From positions 81,361,943 through 81,425,942 of the forward strand of contig NC_092806.1 of assembly GCF_040954645.1 (NCBI RefSeq): a DNA stretch of 64,000 nt. The letters run 5' to 3'. Of this stretch, positions 24,253 to 34,948 are shown one piece after another. The notes under the pieces are model-generated. The model saw only the letters and a list, made by a program, of their open reading frames with translations. It was not told the DNA's origin and made no database searches. Both the position numbers and the translations under genes were made by a program. Each line of letters starts with the position of its first letter. Position 1 is the stretch's first letter. The stretch comes from Diabrotica undecimpunctata (lineage: Eukaryota; Arthropoda; Insecta; Coleoptera; Chrysomelidae).

Positions 24253-26058
24253 ATGGTACAATGAATACACAAGGTATGATATTGCGCATGACATTTGACA
24301 GCTGGCCCAGGAGTGTGACGTAGTCAAGACCGCTCGAACCACCTCGAACCCATTATTACAGCTTAACGTACACATTAATTTTGAAATTATGGTCAAAAAA
24401 TGATCTAATTTTTTTTTAAATGTTTTGTTTTGGTTATAATTGAATAAAAATATAGTTTCAGTTGCATAAAACCTTTAATTTTCCTAGGGATTCAAGCGAA
24501 ATATTTATTTTTGTTTTCATACATATACTAATAATATAAGCTTTTTTTGTATGCAAATCCTTTAAAATTTAAAAATTTTCTGCAGGGGAAATACTGTGAA
24601 TAGGTAAATAGTAGTAGATTTGCGTTTTCTGTTTCATTGTCACTTATTTCCCAGCAGTTTTACTGAAATAAAAACAAAACAGATTTCAATAAAGAAAAAT
24701 CTGTTTTACAATTCAATATGGTATTTAAGATGAGTTATAATGAAATTTAGTAAAATAAAAAATATACACATTACCTACCTACCTACCTACCGATTATTAT
24801 ATGCAAAATTTACTTCTCAAACAATATAATAATATGAAATTAAGGCACAAATAAGTTTAAACGCAAAACACAATAAATATCCACTTCAGACGACTTTACA
24901 CCGGCAAGAGAGAAGGCTTGTATAAAAACAAAAGTTCGACGATAATATCGGTTATCTGCAAATTGCAAGTTATGAGATAATAAATATATTTTAAAATAAC
25001 TCAATACTGACTCAGTCATCTATTTTATAATAGAAAAATAATTTAGATAGGTATATGCTTACATATGTCTCTTTATACAAATATATCCACTTCGCAAGTG
25101 AATATTCCACATCTTCATGAACCATCGCTGTTAAAAATAGGTGCTTTTAAAAACATTTGGATAAACTGAGTGATGTGCATAGTTATGCAACTAGAAAAAA
25201 CTCCATTATAGTATCTTTCATTTTGTAGATTAACGAAGACCCAGAATTCATATGAATATATTAGCTTTTTAACATGTTACTGCAAAATTGTTATTTTTTT
25301 AGACAGCAACCTTAAATGGTTCTTTCATATCGATTTGTTAAGTAAGAAACTAGCCTAAGCCTGCTATGCAATTTGCAATAAGAACTGTTTCGGAAGAAAT
25401 CAATTTAGCATCTTCCAGAATAAGACATTTTTCTTTGTTAAAATCATGTTATCATTATTATAAACAATACCAAGATAATTTTATGTTTGAATATTACAAA
25501 AGATGTCGTTTAAAATGTTGTGCAATATTGTGTGACCTCACTACACTACAATATTCGATGGCCAGCTAGCTCATCCGATCTAAATAAAGTTGACTTTATC
25601 ATTATTTATTTCGATTTTGTGTTTTGTTCAGTAGGTATATAGGTACGTACAAATTTTGTGTACCTTCATTACCAGTTTTTTTGTATCTTTTTAAACATCT
25701 GAAATATCGAACTCTGGAGTATAAGTTAATTAACCTGTACCTACGTGTAATAAAAGATAATTAAAACTTGTTTTATAAAGGATATCTATGTTAACAAAAT
25801 AACTGTACCAAAAATCAATAAATTTAAATTAACTTCAAAATTTTATTTATGATTAAAATATTATAATAACATAATTTTATCATCTCTTTATAATTACTAT
25901 AATTAAATTAGCCAAATTATATAAAAAACTTAAAATTAAAAGTCTTTCCTATACTACATTCAAATGTTGCGGGAATAAGCGTTCTTCACTACGTCATGCG
26001 CGAAAGCGAACCGATTTTGGAACATTATGTATCATACCTTGTGTATTCATTGTACCAT
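24253..26058. mobile_element. unclassified TIR element, about 1.8 kb
   Basis: The 29 bp at 24253-24281 (ATGGTACAATGAATACACAA...) recur exactly inverted at 26030-26058. Inside each end a second block GCGCATGAC...TGACGTAGT is also inverted with gaps. No target duplication is convincing and no transposase frame is present; the largest internal frame (25366-25569, 67 codons) is not recognisable. An (ACCT)n tract of 4-5 units lies at 24773-24791. Confidence 0.6.
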
Positions 26059-26097
26059 GGCCCGAAACTGTCTTCTCGAGACTACATTATTTATAAC

Positions 26098-26512
26098 CAT
26101 CGAGCAAAAAGACAAAAGAGGGAATGTAAAGGTAGTGGGGGCAAAAATATTGTTAGACAGGAAGTGCCATCTTGAGAGGCCAAATTAAACAAGGAAAGAG
26201 AGTCTTTCCTTGTTTAAGAAATCAAATTTAGTTGGGTTATGTTATTATTTGTCCCAACTGTCACATGAAATCTTATTTATATTGAAGTTTTTTAACAATT
26301 GTTTCACATTTTAGACTGTTATCGTTAATATTTAATTAAAATTTTCTCGTCTAAGACACATTCTGAAAACTATTTTATAACTACTGTTAATAAGTGTCGG
26401 AAAATTTAAATTTGGCGCATTCGCATTTCCGGATATGTCCGCCATCAGAGGCCACTTTTTTGGTCGCCTTTTCATAACGATTAGATTCCCTCTTTTGTCT
26501 TTTTGCTCGATG
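26098..26512. mobile_element. MITE with 8-bp target duplication
   Basis: It is 415 bp. TTTATAAC flanks it at 26090-26097 and 26513-26520. The termini are inverted: CATCGAGCAAAAAGACAAAA plus GAGGGAAT. The first 7 nt, CATCGAG, equal those of the P-like element at 23562, and the duplication length is also 8 bp, so it may belong to the same superfamily. Inside, AAACAAGGAAAGAGAGTCTT and the following TCCTTGTTT form a hairpin at about 26188-26216. Confidence 0.75.
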
Positions 26513-26676
26513 TTTATAACCATCATAACCATGCATTATAATATTTTCCATCATCATCACTCATAAATGTTCCGCATGAATTTCAGTCTGTATTCTATTC
26601 TTGAGGGCACCTAAAAGTTTTTGAAAATTATTTTTACTTACCAGTTATAAATTGTCATTGCTCATATAATACATAC

Positions 26677-26943
26677 CTAAAAAACCTCTTGAACTAGTTG
26701 GTCCAATCTGTTTGACAGTAAGAACGCAACTGGAAATCCTGTATTCCTGTCATCTTTAATAAGCACCACTGTTAAATCCATTCCCCTCTTGTTTGTGCCG
26801 TGTGTACCATCCATACAAATTATGCTAGGGAATTCTCTTAATTTATCTTCCATTACAGAATTCATAAATCCCAAGGCAAAATCTTCTTTTTTAAGTACAT
26901 CATGTTGTTCTCCTAATAAAAATAAAACACCAAATTTACTATC
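26677..26943 (-). pseudogene. MULE transposase core fragment
   Basis: The minus strand reads FGVLFLLGEQHDVLKK, then EFPSIICMDGTHGTNKRGMD and GFPVAFLLSNRLDQ. IICMDGTHGTN carries the first catalytic aspartate of MULE-type (Mutator-like) transposases, and GFPVAF...SNR is the next conserved strand of the same domain. A TIR element starting at 26944 cuts its upstream side, and the remaining catalytic residues are lost downstream. The N-terminal part of a MULE protein of insect type lies on the same strand at 29586-30321, so the two are probably pieces of one gene. Confidence 0.75.
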
Positions 26944-27961
26944 CGACAAGCGAGAGCTGGCGGGTTGCGCGTAGAACAAATTGAAAAGTGGAAGGGATTG
27001 CTCATTTCTATTGCTGTCGGCTACGAGTTCACATCGTGGAATTAGTGCTAGATTTCTAACAGTGTTGTCAAGTATTTACATTTTTATTTGGAGTGGCTAT
27101 ATTATAAACTTATTTATATTTATTAAAATGGCAAGTGTATTAAAAGGCAAACCTTTGGTATCTCAAGCACGAGAAATAATTTTCAATGTTTTTAAGTTTA
27201 CAACCGAAGAAGCTAATGCAGATAAAGTTGATTTAAAAAAGATACAAGAACGTGTAGCTCATTTAACTGGTAATTATAATACTCATTTTCAAAATAAATT
27301 GAGCTTTAAATAATTTAATTTAAGTTAAGTTACAATCAATAAATAAATAAAAAATTACAGTGCATTAGATTACCAGTAAATAATGTGAAACACATGTGAA
27401 ATAGAAATGACATAAAAATTGAAATGTTTTTCTACAATATGTTTATTTACTATATATATGCTGGACACTTTAATATTTCGATACGTTGCATTTTTTATAA
27501 ATGGGTATGATATTGTAAGCAATGATATCACAAGATAAAAGGCCGATAATACTTGAGTTTATCGTCTGGCTTAGAAACACAAACAAAGAACGCGTGTTCT
27601 GTGTTGTGTTTAGTTTAGTAAGCATTAAGACATAATTTGTATCTGTCTGCGATACATACAAAAATACCTACCCTTTGAGAATTAATTACATTTTACGAAA
27701 ATAAATATTATTAACAGTTTTTTCTACGTTTTATTCAATATTATTATAATTTTTATTTTGTTTTCGTGGTAAATAAGTTTATCACACACGCATCCACATA
27801 ACCACGGAACATATCTACTAACGTAATTTTCAGATCCCAACTAAATTTTTGATACGGCAACTACGCATTTGTGACACCCGCGATTAAGTACCTCTCCTAT
27901 CTCTCTTAGAATAAGTCCTTTTCTATTTTCGCGCATCTCACCCGCCAGCTCTCGCTTGTCG
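26944..27961 (+). mobile_element. TIR element carrying a transposase N-terminal exon
   Basis: The 22 bp at 26944-26965 (CGACAAGCGAGAGCTGGCGG then GT) recur inverted at 27940-27961. The element interrupts the MULE gene. I see no clean target duplication. It carries one short exon (27128-27313), so it is an internally deleted, non-autonomous copy. Confidence 0.7.
27128..27313 (+). pseudogene. N-terminal transposase exon (IS630/Sailor-type)
   Basis: The frame begins MASVLKGKPLVSQAREIIFN and continues VFKFTTEEANADK then KIQERVAHLTG. The phrase GKPLxSQAREI with a downstream ERVAxLTG is one I associate with helix-turn-helix starts of the long-spaced DDE transposases in insects, like the gene at 21284 and the exon at 49290-49737. 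After LTG comes GTAATTATAA, a plausible splice donor. No further exon remains. The assignment rests on motif recall. Confidence 0.5.
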
Positions 27962-28189
27962 CATTGTATAGTTTACCCAAAATTTATAGTTTAGAGATAA
28001 TTAAAGATAAATTAATAGTAAAAGACTGAAATTTTATTGTATATTTTAATAGGTAATCATTAGTCCTATTTTTTGAGTTCAGTTGAGTTCTTATTTAAAA
28101 AAGATAACTTAAAACCCAAAAAATTTGAGTGTCCTGGTATAGTACTGAGCCCATGATATGTTAGAACATGTGATATGTGGAAAAGGTAG

Positions 28190-29320
28190 CATATAAAAGG
28201 GCTCTAAGATGAAAACAAAAATAAAGAATACAAAAGAACCTTCAACAACAGACTATAAAATAAAGCAAGGCATGAAAACATAAATGAGGAATTGGGAACC
28301 TGTAAAATGCCATAAGATATGCATCCACAGAAGTAATAGGCATGGAGAAAAAACAAAGAAGTGAATGGTTTGACTAAGAATATAAATTAATAACTGAAAG
28401 AAAAAACAGAGCACATAAAGGGAAGCAGCAGCAATGTGGGAAGAGATAAGTAGAAGCAGAAGATACTCAAGAAGGTAGAAAGAGTAAATTCATGAGGAAC
28501 GATAATCAATAAGTATGCAGACAACTAGCTTTTGCAAATGATGTTAACATAATAGTAAGAACAAAGTATACAATATTAAAGAGGAACTTAATCAGATAGA
28601 ACAAACTGCATGGACAAGTAAACTGAAAACCAATCGAGCTAATATAAAATACATGTAGCTGCAAAACAGCAGGTAATCAGTGATTACAACACCTAACTAT
28701 AGGATAGTATAGCACTCAAGTGTAAAAAACTTTATATAGGATAACTAGTTATATGCAATACTAGTGTTAACAAATAATTGGGTAGAAGAATCTCCATAAC
28801 CAATAAGAGTTACCATGGCTTAATTAAACAACAAAGGTCAGGTAATAATACAAGAAAAAACTAAGTGCCAATTATATAAAACCTTAATAAGATAAGTTAT
28901 TCACATATGTATCTGAAACATGCACACTTACTAAAAGTGAAGAAAGCCAATAGGGTAATTCTGAAAGACAAATCTTGAGCCACATATAAACCAGTAACAG
29001 AGTATGCGAATAAGATATACATTTTAACTATAAAAGGAATACCAGGATCTGGATATCATAATATTCAAACAAATAGGACAACTTCAGTATAAGAAAAGTG
29101 TAGAACCAATGAAATAAGATGTAATCCCTTTCAAAATAAACAAATAATTCCAGTTGGAAATAAAACAAAAGGAAGATTAGATATAAGGAACAAATAAAGC
29201 AAGACATGAATATTTTAAAAATCAAAAACTGGAAAAGCAAAGTGTGAAATAGATCAGAATGGAGAAGTATTCTTAAACAGACTAAGACCCAAAAAGGGTT
29301 GTCTAGTAAAATAAAAAACT
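28190..29320 (+). pseudogene. LINE polyprotein remnant inside the MULE gene
   Basis: In order along the plus strand: SEWFD plus KLITERKNRAHK (the linker block between endonuclease and RT), LAFANDVNIIVRTK at about 28530 (RT box LAYADDVNIIGR with Asp to Asn), EKTKCQLYKTLIR, a degraded YGSETWTLTK block near 28915 and SEWRSILKQTKTQKGL near the end (about 29258-29302). All frames are broken by many stops and by loss of most of the RT. It is old compared with the RTE element at 7719. Confidence 0.7.
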
Positions 29321-29585
29321 AGTCAATTTGCCCCATAAATCAGCACCTCCATTACAAAATTAGCTTTCATGTAAAAAACCAATAACTACAATCTTAAGAG
29401 ATATATTATTTAAAAATGTATATTGAATGAATGAATTGAATTAATTATAATTGTAGTAGGAGTAAAAAAAATGATTGGTCTTTACCTTCCTTCTTGAATA
29501 AAAAAGCGTAATTCTTGTTGTTAACATTCCATTCCTGAACCTTTAAAGCCGTTGCTACCATATCATTTTGATCTCGTTTCTTATA

Positions 29586-30321
29586 TTATGTATTATACTT
29601 CCTGGACAAATTTGAGAGATCTTGACTTGTTAATAGGGCAAGTCTTTCTAGTTTTGGTGTTTCCAATTTTCTTGAATCTTCTAAAATTCTGCTAGATGGC
29701 ACCCCAGATGTTAACTTCTCTATAATCATTTTTTCTTCTGCTTTTGATAGATGCATGGTTCTTAATTCCTCTTTATGTCCAGCATGTGTTTTCCAATAAC
29801 TGACTGAAACTTGTCCTTGATCTCTCAGTTTGCAAATCAGCTTGGAGGGACACACTCCTTTAATTTTAATTGATCCACCAGATTTCTCTGTCCTAATTTT
29901 ATAGTTGGGCTTATATCCTAAATATAGATTACCATAAGATCTTATACTCCTTTTTATGAACTGCTCTTTGTTTAACATAACTTGTCTCAAATTTCTGCAT
30001 GTCTTTCCATTTCTCATATTCTTGTAAACTAGAAAATTCAAAAGATATTAATTCAATACTCACCTGGTGGTTTTCCTTTAGATGTTTTCATAACTTCTCA
30101 TGGCTTTTTAAATTAGTTTCTTGTTCACATAAGGGACAAATAATGTGATTTATTCTCTTATTTGACACATCTATTTTATGTATACTTTTGATATGATGAT
30201 TTCGTAATTCCACATTTTTAAATATTTTGCTGCAAAGATGACAGGCTCCTGAATTAATTTCATAGTTTGTTGAAGTAGATGGAATAGGACTTGTTGAAGT
30301 AGATGGATACACAGAATCCAT
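29586..30321 (-). pseudogene. MULE transposase N-terminal part with zinc finger
   Basis: The frame starts MDSVYPSTSTSPIPSTSTNY and carries a C2H2 finger (CHLCSKIFKNVELRNHHIKS then IH) and a second CxxC (CPLCEQETNLKSHEK). A TAA-type stop near 30088 follows, then, in frame, FSSLQEYEKWK, a shift, and KIKGVCPSKLICKL, THAGHKEEL, IIEKLTSGVPSSRIL and LLTSQDLSNLSRKYN. This order (finger, F.S..E...WK, HxGH, LxxGVP..) is typical of insect MULE-type proteins. The catalytic core piece is 2.6 kb downstream at 26677-26943, separated by a LINE and a TIR element. Confidence 0.7.
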
Positions 30322-30837
30322 AATTGCTTTCTAAAACAAAGTCTTAGGTAATTAAATATGGTGTTCTAACGAACAGATTTTTAAAACAATTTAACAGATT
30401 TTTAAAAATAAATGAGAAAAATTTAAATTAAAATTTTTTGTATGCTTGCTTATTGGCAAATTGGTATAAAACCGCCTAATCATAGATGTTTAAGCGCCAA
30501 ACCACAACGCCAAACCACCGAACAACGCCAAACAGAGAGATACATACCCTGCGACAAACAGTTGTCATTTTAATAAACATGAAACCCGCCAATTTTTAAA
30601 TTGGGACCCACCCACCAACCAATCACGCCAAACTTAGGTTGTGTGTTATAATATAGTCTGTACTCTCGTGACGTAATTCTTCCCCTTCAACCAATCAACA
30701 CTGCAATCGACCTGTCCTCTACATTCAGTTTCAATCGCGAATAAATGGGTTGGTTTTGTTTTCTTGTGTACTCTGGTGACGTAATTCAAGCATCCCCACC
30801 CCAGTCGGAAGAGGCAACCGTAGTAAGTCTACGAACT
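30322..30837. other. spacer with short ACGCCAAAC repeats
   Basis: Probably the 5' flank of the MULE gene. Near 30490-30535 the phrase CGCCAAAC recurs three times, and again near 30625. The phrase GTGACGTAATTC occurs twice (about 30668 and 30777). No gene. Confidence 0.4.
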
Positions 30838-31420
30838 GTGACTAAAAACGACCTCACTTCGGCCAAATTGTCACCATTGTTAAGATTGTTTTGACACTCT
30901 TGACAGATCGTATATGTTTGTTTACGTTTGTTGTTTTTCGAATATTTTTAGTTTTATAATACTTTTATAGAAACTGTAATAATATATTGTGATAGTGCAT
31001 AATAATGGTTTCTTGTTCTCAACGTAGTTGCAGTAGCAGAAGCAATGTTAATAAAAAATCTTCAGGAATAACGTTCTACAGGTTAGTATACAAATATGTA
31101 AACAAAGTAATGGCCCGTACTTCAGAGAAAAAATTAATAGTATTTGACTGTATTCATTTATCTTTATGTATAATATATCGTGTTTTTAGTGTTTACCGTG
31201 GGATAAATAATTCATAGTTTATTTAAAATGTATTGCACTTTTTTAGATTATGATTAAATCTTCTGAATAACTAATCATATTTTTATAGTAGTTTTAATAT
31301 TATTGAGTCGGGCCATGTTCCCACCACCATATTGATATCATCGTTAGCCACGCCTACCTACGCCGTTTTTAATACACACGTTAATATGCTCATAGCTTCT
31401 CCATAGATTCTAACTCGATG
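30838..31420 (+). mobile_element. second copy of the P-like element, left end lost
   Basis: It matches 23579-24158 closely and ends with the same right terminus (…TAACTCGATG at 31411-31420). The first ~17-30 bp including the left TIR are missing. The THAP start at 31005 is the same, but here reads GITFYR and is followed by CAG|GTTAGT, a good splice donor, which is mutated to CAT|GTTAGT in the first copy. This suggests the THAP block is a first exon. Confidence 0.75.
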
Positions 31421-34385
31421 GTAGAAGCACTTCTGACGGTTGGCAATTTTAAGTTTGCTGTTCGCGGTAACAAAGTGATTAATCAGAATTTAGTTTCCAA
31501 CGGTTGTTAAAATCCCTAACGATTGTTCGGACTGAAAATCAGCGACAAGCGCAGTGAGTGGTGTTGCTGTTGTATATCTGTCGGATAATGCTTTATCCAA
31601 CAGATTAGCTGGAGCTGAATAAGGACAACAGATGGTCAACAGTACCAAGTCATCATCTGACGAACAGTGTTACTACCATCGAAGATTTGGTGCACAAGCA
31701 AAGAAATGTAGACCACCCTGCAATTTTATAAAAAACGATCAAAGGGCGCAGTAATGGCGGCAACCGCAGCCCCTCATATACCACGCCGCCTCTTCATTAC
31801 CGATAGTGCTCTCCAACTTCAGTTTCTTATTGATACAAGGGCAGACCTAAGTGTGCTTCCATGTAAAATCTGCACTGCGACTCAGCCCAGCACTATATGC
31901 CTGTATTCTGCCACCGGATCGTGCATCCAAACATATGGTCAGAAACAGCTCACACTAAACCTTGGTCTAGGCCAACTTGTAACATTTGTAGTCGCAGATG
32001 TCACCACATCCATACTAGGAGCCGATTTTCTGTCGTACCATGACATTAGTGTAGACATGAAAAACAAACGACTAGTAAGTCCAAGTATGCCAAGCAGTAT
32101 TATCTGTGTGTCTCGTAGTGTTAGGGTGCCAGAAGTAGGCTTATCCACTGCCCATCCTTATGATCGTCCAACTGTTGCTATACCAGAGGATACTGAAAGA
32201 GTCCAGCACTATATTGATACTCGAAGTACACCAGTTTTCTCTAAACCACGAAGACTTCCACCAGACCGTCTTCAAGCTGCACGAGCAGAATTCAACGAGC
32301 TGATGCGGGCAGGCATTATCCGACCATCAAAGTCATCTTGAGCCAGTCCGCTTCACTTAGTTCAGAAGTCCAATGGACGATGGCGTGCCTGTGGAGATTT
32401 CCGCCGTTTAAATGCCATGACGAAACCAGATCGCTACCCTATACCGCACATCCAGGATTTTGCTAACCAGCTACATGGTAAGAAAATTTTCTCTTGCATC
32501 GACTTGGTACGTGCTTTTTACCAAATTCCAGTCCACTCGAAAGATGTCCAAAAGACGGCTGTAATAACCCCCTTTGGGCTCTACGAGTTCCTCCGAATGC
32601 CGTTCGGTTTGCGAAATGCTTCCCAGACGTTTCAAAGATATCTCGTCATATCACCTTTTTCGAGAATGCTCATATGTGTATGTATACATTGACGATATTT
32701 TGGTTGCCTCGGAGACTGAGCATGAGCAACACCTGGTATCAGTACTTCGGATTCTGGAAGCAAATGGACTCCAAATCAACAAGGATAAATCAAAATTCCG
32801 TAAACGTGAAGTAAACTTCCTGGGTGCCACGGTATCCCCAACTGGCGTTCGTCCATTGCCGGCTAAAGTTAGCGCGATTCGCAAGTCTCCACAACCTACG
32901 ACCTATCGACAGCTACGACGATTTATGGGTATGCTCAATTTCTACAGATGTTGGTTACCTAATGCTGCCAATGAGCTAATGCCACTAACGGAGTTATTGT
33001 CTCAGCAAAAGGAAAAGCAGCAAGAACTAACATTAACACCAGCAGCCGCAGCAGCTTTCACCAAGGTAAAAGAACTCTTGGCAGCGACGACTGAATTGGT
33101 CTTTCCAGCACCAAATGCCCAATTGCACATGTCAGTTGATGCCTCAGATGCTGCCATCGGCGGTGTTTTGCAACAGCTTATAGGTGAACACCTACAGCAC
33201 ATCGCTTTCTTCTCTCGAAAGCTTTCTAGGACGGAGCGAAACTACAGCACTTATGACCGAGAGTTGCTTGCCATATTCAGTGGGATACATCACTTCCGAC
33301 ATTTTCTTGAGGGTATGCCCTTTACCATTTATACTGATCACAAGCCTTTAACGTTTGCCTTCCAACAGCGACATGGGCGGCAGTCTCCACGACAGATACG
33401 TCAACTAGAATTTATTGGCCAATTCTCGACCGATATTCGACATATACAGGGCGCAGCCAATATCGTTGCCGATTGTCTCTCACGACCTGAAGTAGACGCT
33501 GTCACAACACCCATTACCATTGACTATGACCGGCTATCCGAAGCTCAGACTACATATGAGGGTCTTCAACAAACCCTGAACGATCCTGCCAGTTCCTTAC
33601 AACTTCAACGCATAGTTCTACCAGATAGCCAGCGACCTATTTATTGCTCAGTCCAAGATGGTCGTATACGAGTTTATGCGCCAGCTGTGTTCCAAAGAGA
33701 TGTTTTCCTGAAGTTCCACACGCAATCCCACCCAGGACATGCTGCTACATTACGAATGATTGCTGAAGGTTTTGTGTGGCATAACATGAATCGCCAAGTC
33801 AAGCAGTGGTCACGAGAGTGCATCCAATATCAACATGAAAAAATTGGACGTCACACTGTTACACCTGTGACACCTCTAGGAATGCCAGACGATCAATTCG
33901 CACACATACATATCGACATCGTGGGCTCACTTCCAGCAAATCAGAATTTTCGATACCTGCTCACAATCATCGACCGTTTCACAAGATGGCCAAAGGCCAT
34001 ACCTATCTCGGAGATTACAACCAAAGTTGTCGCGCAGAAGCTCATTGAGGGATGGATATCCCGGTTTGGCGTGCCAGCAACCATAACAACGGACCGAGGT
34101 AGGCAATTTGAGAGCCAGTTGTTTCGCCAGCTCAATGGATTGCTAGGTGTACAACATATTAAAACCACTGCCTACCACCCACAGTCAAACGGATGTATTG
34201 AACGTTTCCACCGAACGCTCAAGGCTGCTCTCATCGCCGCGGACACAGTATCGTGGGTTGGAGCCCTCCTTCTGGTCATGCTAAACCTTCGAAACACTTT
34301 CAAACAATACATTGCATGTACGGCCTCCGAACAGGGAACCAAAACATCTCTGTCCCAATTATTATTGAAGCAGAATGAAGTTTAG
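31421..34385 (+). mobile_element. Ty3/gypsy fragment, CsRn1-like
   Basis: The body of the element is present without identifiable LTRs: end of gag, protease, RT, RNase H and most of integrase. The gag end at about 31671 reads CYYHRRFGAQAKKCRPPC, a C-H-C-C finger that is characteristic of the CsRn1 group. Sequence 31421-31650 may be leader or LTR remnant; I could not match it elsewhere in the window. The 3' end is cut within or just after integrase. Confidence 0.75.
31650..34385 (+). pseudogene. Ty3/gypsy gag-pol, broken
   Basis: Protease frame (31754-32341) has FLIDTRADLSVLP, where the catalytic DTGAD has Gly changed to Arg, and ILGADFL. A TGA at 32339-32341 breaks the start of RT. RT then shows RWRACGDFRRLNAMT, FSCIDLVRAFYQIPV and [15 protein letters not shown]; a frameshift near 32640 follows; then [13 protein letters not shown], the catalytic box. 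RNase H has [22 protein letters not shown] and YTDHKPL. Integrase shows [10 protein letters not shown], a changed zinc-finger end (QYQHEK in place of CxxC), [19 protein letters not shown] and [13 protein letters not shown]. The C-terminal part departs from the family after about 34310. Confidence 0.85.
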
Positions 34386-34560
34386 TTTAAGTTAATGTTA
34401 AAAGATTAGAAGGGTGTGAAATTTTGTTATTTATAAAGCATATGTTGTCTTTTATTTGAGTAGTTACCAGATTTAAGCAAGAGGAACTGCAAATAAACAC
34501 ATTTTCATTTAATAACATTTATTTTATTATTAAGAATCAGTAGTTAATGAGTAAATTAAT
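34386..34560. other. flank between gypsy and BEL element 1
   Basis: AT-rich. Its complement contains AATAAAATAAA. It ends in TTAAT, the target duplication of the BEL element. It may be the displaced 3' part of the Harbinger element that resumes at 47771, because the BEL insertion separates the two. Confidence 0.4.
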
Positions 34561-34775
34561 TGTTTGTTTTGTTCTTTTTCTTAGATATGATCTGATGATT
34601 TATCTATTCGTAATGTGAAAAATTCTTATAATAAAATTATACAAAATGAATTTCAAGGTCTGACTTTTTTATTCTCGCTTGACACACACAGAGATGATAC
34701 AGATTAATTATTAGTTGCTATTGGCAACCTTGACATTTCCCCTTTTTAATAATTATGCAGCCACTATCTTGAACA
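34561..34775 (-). repeat. 3' LTR of BEL element 1
   Basis: 215 bp, identical by eye to 47551-47765. It is preceded in element orientation by the purine tract at 34776-34788. Confidence 0.92.
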
Positions 34776-34948
34776 TGCCCCCCACCTTGAAAGGATCGCT
34801 TTCAATTTAACAGGTAAGCAAGTAAATGAGGAAATGCATTACATGCAATAAAAAATAAACAAATACATCTTCAATAATTATTATAAACTTTTAAGTTTAA
34901 AAATCAAACAAATGTTCTTTAACTAAGGCGCATTAACAGTTCTAAAAC

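Noticed and set aside
24773..24791. (ACCT)n tract as a CRISPR-like repeat
   Set aside because: Only 4-5 units of 4 bp without spacers; simple microsatellite. No CRISPR array elsewhere.
31421..31650. Matching this segment to the presumed Harbinger terminus at 49191-49218
   Set aside because: Only scattered similarity (GTAGA...GTTGGCAAT); not convincing as a TIR pair.
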